Below, in pieces: positions 60,474 to 64,000 of a stretch of 64,000 bases of DNA (positions are counted from its first letter, which is position 1; the number at the start of each line of letters is the position of its first letter). This stretch comes from VGTK01 sp046327915. Lineage in GTDB: Bacteria; Desulfobacterota; Binatia; UBA12015. The stretch lies in the NCBI GenBank assembly GCA_046327915.1, contig JAXLXO010000029.1, positions 23,819 to 87,818 of the forward strand, read 5' to 3'. The notes beneath the pieces are model-generated. The model was not told the DNA's origin, did not search any database, and worked only from the letters and a program-made list of their open reading frames with translations. Position numbers and translations under genes: made by a program.

Positions 60474-60556
60474 GAGCTCCGCGGAGGAGCTCGTCGAGAG
60501 TGCATCTGAAGGAAGCGGGGCTACGCGCGCATCAGGGGATTCCCCACATTATGGGG
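60474..60556 (-). promoter_or_regulatory. Cluster of inverted repeats upstream of the PLC-like operon
   Basis: Three perfect palindromic elements occur in 83 bp: GAGCTCC-GCGGA-GGAGCTC (60474-60492), GGGGATTCCCC (60535-60545) and CCCCA-CATTA-TGGGG (60542-60556, overlapping). On the minus strand the last one contains CATAAT, a possible -10. They could form an operator/promoter region or terminate the upstream SDR gene; both uses are possible. Confidence 0.35.
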
Positions 60557-60568
60557 CACGCACCGCGC

Positions 60569-61363
60569 TCAGACCGGACTTTGTAGATTGTGCACGAGGC
60601 TCAGCACCACGCGCCGCGGCAGCAGCGGCGACAGCGTCGCGAGGATCTGGTTGCGCGTGCCGGTGACGACGACGCGCTGGTTCGCGCGCCAGCCGTCGTA
60701 GCCGAGCTTCGCGACCTCCGCCGACGACATCGGCGTGCCGGCCTGCGAGATGCGCGTCTTGCCGGTGCCGGCGCGCTCGCGGAACTTGCTCGCCGTCGGG
60801 CCCGGGCAGCAGCAGCTCACGAGCACGCCGGTGCCCTCGGCTTCCTTCCACAGCGCCTCGCTGAACGACAGCACGAACGCCTTCGACGCGTAGTACACCG
60901 CCATCAGCGGACCGGGCTGGAACGACGCGGTGGACGCGACGTTCAGCACGCCGCCGCGACGGTTCGCGAGCATGCGCGACCAGTAGATGTGCGTCAGCTC
61001 GACGAGCGCGCGGTCGTTCAAGTCGATCATGCCGAGCTGGTCGGCGAGATTCGATCCGTCGAACTTGCCCGCGATGCCGTAACCCGCGTTGTTGACCACG
61101 ACGTCCACGCTCAGGCCGCGCTGCGCGATCACGTCCGCGAGCCACGTGCCGGCGCCGAGGAGACCGAGGTCGCAGACGATCGGCGTCGCCTTGACGCCGT
61201 GCGCGTTCGAGAGGCGCGTCGCGACCTCCTGCAGCGCGCCCTCGGAGCGCGCGGTGAGGATCAGGTCGTAGCCGTCCGCAGCAAAGCACTCCGCGAGGTC
61301 GACGCCGATGCCCGCGCTCGCGCCGGTCACCAGCGCCGTCTGTCCTTCTCCCGGTCGAGCCAT
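60569..61363 (-). CDS. SDR family NAD(P)-dependent oxidoreductase
   Basis: The 264-residue classical SDR has the cofactor loop LVTGASAGIGVDLAECF, DLILTARSEG, VVVNNAGYGIAGKF, the Ser in GVLNVASTASFQPGP and the Tyr-x3-Lys in YYASKAFVLSFSEAL. It resembles the DltE/YqjQ-like general SDR group (HSD17B12-like). The substrate cannot be assigned. Start ATG 61363. Confidence 0.9.
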   Translation of the reverse strand: MARPGEGQTALVTGASAGIGVDLAECFAADGYDLILTARSEGALQEVATRLSNAHGVKATPIVCDLGLLGAGTWLADVIAQRGLSVDVVVNNAGYGIAGKFDGSNLADQLGMIDLNDRALVELTHIYWSRMLANRRGGVLNVASTASFQPGPLMAVYYASKAFVLSFSEALWKEAEGTGVLVSCCCPGPTASKFRERAGTGKTRISQAGTPMSSAEVAKLGYDGWRANQRVVVTGTRNQILATLSPLLPRRVVLSLVHNLQSPV

Positions 61364-61438
61364 GTGGGCCTCCCCTGCCGCGCGGGGCGCCGACGACGGA
61401 TCGACGGCCGCGCTAGGCCCTCTGCGTTAGCCGAAGCG

Positions 61439-61467
61439 ACGCCGGGCCGTCCACCGGACCCCGGCGT
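61439..61467 (-). terminator. Hairpin after acyltransferase gene
   Basis: ACGCCGGG (61439-61446) pairs with CCCGGCGT (61460-61467) around 13 bases, directly downstream of the acyltransferase stop on the minus strand and upstream of the SDR start. Confidence 0.4.
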
Positions 61468-61470
61468 TCG

Positions 61471-63549
61471 TCAATCACGGGTCGCGGCGGCACCCGTGGG
61501 GCCGGCGCCGCTCGCGCCCGCGGGCGCCCGGTCGCCGGCCGGCAGCGTCTCGCGCAGCAGGGGCAGCAGCTTCAGGCGCGCCCCGGCGGTCGTGAGGTGG
61601 TGCGAGTCGGCGTAGAGCGGCACGCCGTCCGCGGACGCGACGTAATGCGTCCCGGACGCGTCGAGGAAGCGCGGTCGCGGATCGACGACCCGTCCTCCGG
61701 CCGCCGCGATGCGCCGCAGGATGTCCGGGTCGGCGCTGCCGATGATGCCGTTGTTGCCGTCCGGGACGCTGCACGCGGAGCCGATGTCGCGCTGGCGCAG
61801 CGCCGCGCGCGCGAGCGCCGCCGGGACGTCGAAGCGCTGCCCCGGGATCTGCAGCAGCACCCAGGCACGCGATCCCGTGCGCACGATCGCCTCGACGGTC
61901 GCGACCAGCGCATCGGCGACCTTCGCCGCGCTCGGTCCCTTCGCGTCGATCCGGTAGCCCGCCCAGTTCGCGACGAGAAAGACGTCGGCATAGTGCTGCG
62001 CGCGGATGCGCTCCAGCACGAGCTCGTTGAAGCGCGGCGCGTCGGCGCTGAGGCCGGCCGTCGCCGGCGGCACGCGGACGAAGCCGAGCAGCGGCGCCGT
62101 CCCGACGTAGAGCGCCGCCTCGCCGGCGAGCCCGCGCTCCTTCAGCAGCGCGTCGAACGCGGGCATCGCCGCCATCGCGTGGCTGTCGCCCCAGACGAGC
62201 AGCGAGGGATGCTCCGCCTGCGTCGCGTCGCCGAAGCGGACGACGTTGCCCTGCTCGAGGTCGGCGATCGTGACGCTGCGCAGGAACGCGCGGTCCTTCC
62301 GCGCGTCGAGCTTCTGCAGAGCCTCGGGCGGGAAGCGCCACGGCACGCCGCCGCTGCGGCTGGTGACGAGTCCCGCGGCCAGCACGATCGCGAACGACGA
62401 CGCCGTCCACGCGGCGAACGCGCGCGGCGTCGGCGCGATGCGCCGCTCGCGGAACGGCCGCTCGACGAAGCGCCACGACAGCACGCTCAGCGCGAACGCG
62501 GCGCCGAGCAGCGTCACGCGCTGCGCGGTCGTCAGCGGTTGCAGCGCGTCGGCGCGGCCGAGCGCGAGCAGCGGCCAGTGCCAGAGGTAGAGCGAGTAGG
62601 AGACGAGTCCGATGAAGGCCAGCGGCGTCCACGACAGCAGCCTGCCGGCGGACGTTCTCGCGCCGCGGTTCGACCACAGGACGAGCGCCGTTCCGGCGCA
62701 CGGCGGCAGTGCGGCCACGCCGGGGAACGGCGTCGTGCGGTCGTACGCGAGCATCGGCACGAGGACGAGCGCGAGCCCGGTCGAGCACGCGATCTCGCGC
62801 GGTGCGCGCGCCGTCTCGGCACGGTCGGTCGCGAACAGCGCGAGCGACGCGCCGAGCAGCAGCTCCCACGCTCGCGACGGCAGCAGGTAGAACGCCGACG
62901 TCGCGCCGCGCGCGACGCCGATCACGCTGCACGCGAAGCTCGCGAGGACGATCGCCGCGAGCGCTGCAGCCGCGACCGCCGAGCCGCGCGCGGCGCGCAG
63001 CTTGTACAGGCCGAGCATCACGAACGGCGCGACGAGATAGAACTGCAGCTCGACCGCGAGCGACCACGTGTGCAGCAGAGGCATCTGCTCCGCCGGCCGC
63101 GCGAAGTAGTCGATCGTCCACCAGTAGAAGACGTTCGCGCCGAGCACGGCCTGCGCCGCGGCGGAGCGTCCGAGGTCGGCATACTCGTCGGGCAGGAGAA
63201 CGAGCCAGCCCGCCGCGAGCGTCGCGAGCGTGACGAGCGCGAGCGCCGGCAGGATGCGCCGCGCGCGACGCTCGAGGAACGCCGCGATCGAGAAGCGTCC
63301 GCGCGCGAGGTCGTTCCACAGCAGGTCGGCGATGAGGAAGCCCGACAGCACGAAGAAGACGTCGACGCCGACGAAGCCGCCGGGAGCGCCGAGGTCGGCG
63401 TGGAAGAGCAGCACCGCGAGGACGGCGACGCCGCGCAGGCCGTCGATCTCGGGGCGATGGCGGCGTGCCGGAGACTCGACGGTGTGCTGGCCGGCGCGTG
63501 GCGTGGAGCCGGGCTCGATGCGGCTCGCTGCTGCGGTGATGCTCGCCAC
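61471..63549 (-). CDS. OafA/YrhL-type acyltransferase with fused SGNH domain
   Basis: The 692-residue inner-membrane acyltransferase-3 has RPEIDGLRGVAVLAVLLFHA with the catalytic His near residue 50, then GGFVGVDVFFVLSGFL, HTWSLAVELQFYLVAPF and GLVSYSLYLWHWP across about 10 helices. After residue about 400 a periplasmic SGNH domain has the Ser motif LLVWGDSHAMAAMPA and the C-terminal Asp-His pair in YADSHHLT. Such proteins O-acetylate LPS O-antigen or other surface glycans. GTG 63549 is used; the Thr/Arg leader precedes RPEIDGLRG. Confidence 0.92.
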   Translation of the reverse strand: MASITAAASRIEPGSTPRAGQHTVESPARRHRPEIDGLRGVAVLAVLLFHADLGAPGGFVGVDVFFVLSGFLIADLLWNDLARGRFSIAAFLERRARRILPALALVTLATLAAGWLVLLPDEYADLGRSAAAQAVLGANVFYWWTIDYFARPAEQMPLLHTWSLAVELQFYLVAPFVMLGLYKLRAARGSAVAAAALAAIVLASFACSVIGVARGATSAFYLLPSRAWELLLGASLALFATDRAETARAPREIACSTGLALVLVPMLAYDRTTPFPGVAALPPCAGTALVLWSNRGARTSAGRLLSWTPLAFIGLVSYSLYLWHWPLLALGRADALQPLTTAQRVTLLGAAFALSVLSWRFVERPFRERRIAPTPRAFAAWTASSFAIVLAAGLVTSRSGGVPWRFPPEALQKLDARKDRAFLRSVTIADLEQGNVVRFGDATQAEHPSLLVWGDSHAMAAMPAFDALLKERGLAGEAALYVGTAPLLGFVRVPPATAGLSADAPRFNELVLERIRAQHYADVFLVANWAGYRIDAKGPSAAKVADALVATVEAIVRTGSRAWVLLQIPGQRFDVPAALARAALRQRDIGSACSVPDGNNGIIGSADPDILRRIAAAGGRVVDPRPRFLDASGTHYVASADGVPLYADSHHLTTAGARLKLLPLLRETLPAGDRAPAGASGAGPTGAAATRD

Positions 63550-63583
63550 GGTTAGCGGATGCGCGGTCGGACGCCTTTGCCCG

Positions 63584-63952
63584 TCAGCCGCGGACCCGCC
63601 GACGCGCCGCGGGACGTCGGCTCGCGCGTGCCGGCTGGATCGGACTGCCGGAGCGCGTCACCCGCCTCGCGAGCCAGCGATCGAACGAAGACTTGCTCTC
63701 CGCCGACCGGCGTCCGCGCAGGATGCCCTCCACGCTCACGTCCTCGTCCAGCTCGGGCCAGTGGATTCCCTGTCCGGTCCCGATCAGCTGCCAGTTCTGC
63801 CGCTCCCGCGAGCTCGCGTGGGCAAGGCGCGGATACCATTCGATCGGCACCGTGATGGTACGGCCGTCGTCGAGCTCGACGGACATGGTCAGGCGCGAGA
63901 CCTTCACGCGGACCGCTGCCGGCGTCGACGGCTCAGCTCTCGAAGTAGTCAT
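63584..63952 (-). CDS. DUF2442 domain protein
   Basis: The 122-residue protein is DUF2442: VRVKVSRLTMSVELDDGRTI then TVPIEWYPRLAHASSRERQN, IGTGQGIHWPELDEDVSVEG and ILRGRRSAE. The C-terminal 35 residues are basic. DUF2442 genes commonly follow a DUF4160 gene; the pair has been proposed to be toxin-antitoxin-like. It overlaps the DUF4160 gene end by 20 bp. Start ATG 63952. Confidence 0.88.
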   Translation of the reverse strand: MTTSRAEPSTPAAVRVKVSRLTMSVELDDGRTITVPIEWYPRLAHASSRERQNWQLIGTGQGIHWPELDEDVSVEGILRGRRSAESKSSFDRWLARRVTRSGSPIQPARASRRPAARRRVRG

Positions 63953-64000
63953 TCCATGCCCTCACGAACTGCTCGTGACGTGCCAGGACGATGCCCTCGA
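63933..64000 (-). CDS. DUF4160 family protein, C-terminal fragment
   Basis: This is the last 21 codons of a gene that enters from beyond the right edge. The minus-strand frame reads EGIVLARHEQFVRAWNDYFES then TGA (63933-63935). The helix ending in a W-x-D/E-YF pattern is typical of the DUF4160 C-terminus, and a following DUF2442 gene is the usual context. The remainder is outside the window, so confidence is limited. Confidence 0.55.
   Translation of the reverse strand, partial: EGIVLARHEQFVRAWNDYFES

Overview
The window is about 70% GC, densely coded on both strands, and contains no rRNA, tRNA, CRISPR array, insertion sequence or replication origin that I can recognise. Two heptosyltransferases of the LPS core, two Wzm/Wzt-type polysaccharide exporters and several lipoproteins point to a Gram-negative, LPS-bearing bacterium. 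An RskA-like anti-sigma factor, DUF222/HNH nuclease, SCP-x-like thiolase paired with a DUF35 protein, COG2159-type amidohydrolase and many Cys-rich secreted proteins suggest an uncultured delta-proteobacterium-like lineage (Binatota or Myxococcota-like). That placement is inference, not proof.

Layout. 1-4.7 kb: edge of a flavin-binding oxidase-like gene, an internally duplicated protein, a lipoprotein joining a cytochrome-like module to a copper type II monooxygenase-like module, and a zinc metallopeptidase. 4.7-7.9 kb: ECF sigma/anti-sigma pair and an HNH nuclease. 8.2-14.2 kb: surface-polysaccharide export locus with a decayed DUF2142/GT39-like membrane gene, two ABC-2 permease/ATPase pairs and a GT2 glycosyltransferase. 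14.2-25.6 kb: sulfotransferase, exported TPR protein ending in CXXCH, PLP decarboxylase next to an APC permease, RTX protein, glycosyltransferase, exonuclease III, small exported proteins, thiolase-like/DUF35 pair. 25.6-29.1 kb: zinc-ribbon protein, RRM RNA-binding protein with a structured leader, DUF374 acyltransferase, 24-residue membrane peptide, SDR.

29.2-39.6 kb is an LPS core/O-antigen biosynthesis block: sulfotransferase, a WaaA-N/sialyltransferase-like fusion, two GT9 heptosyltransferases, a GT4, a LegB-like dehydratase, a sugar nucleotidyltransferase, an epimerase, another glycosyltransferase and a methyltransferase. Most start codons overlap the preceding stop codon. 40.5-46.5 kb (minus strand) is a tight operon that fits oxidative L-fucose-type sugar-acid catabolism: HpaI aldolase, aldo/keto reductase, a solute-binding-protein homologue without a signal peptide, L-fuconate dehydratase, amidohydrolase and a lipoprotein.

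46.6-60.5 kb is rich in secreted proteins: a CSLREA beta-helix protein, a second beta-helix protein, a very large PQQ-like propeller protein, a membrane M28 peptidase and a Cys-rich protein. It ends with a three-gene minus-strand operon of a phospholipase-C-like zinc protein, a PQQ-like propeller and a small exported protein. The right edge has an SDR, an OafA-type acyltransferase and a DUF4160/DUF2442 pair cut by the window end.

The most unusual items are the heme/copper lipoprotein, the sugar-acid operon with an apparently cytosolic binding protein, the WaaA/sialyltransferase chimera, the M28 peptidase with membrane segments inside its catalytic domain, and the secreted PLC-like operon.
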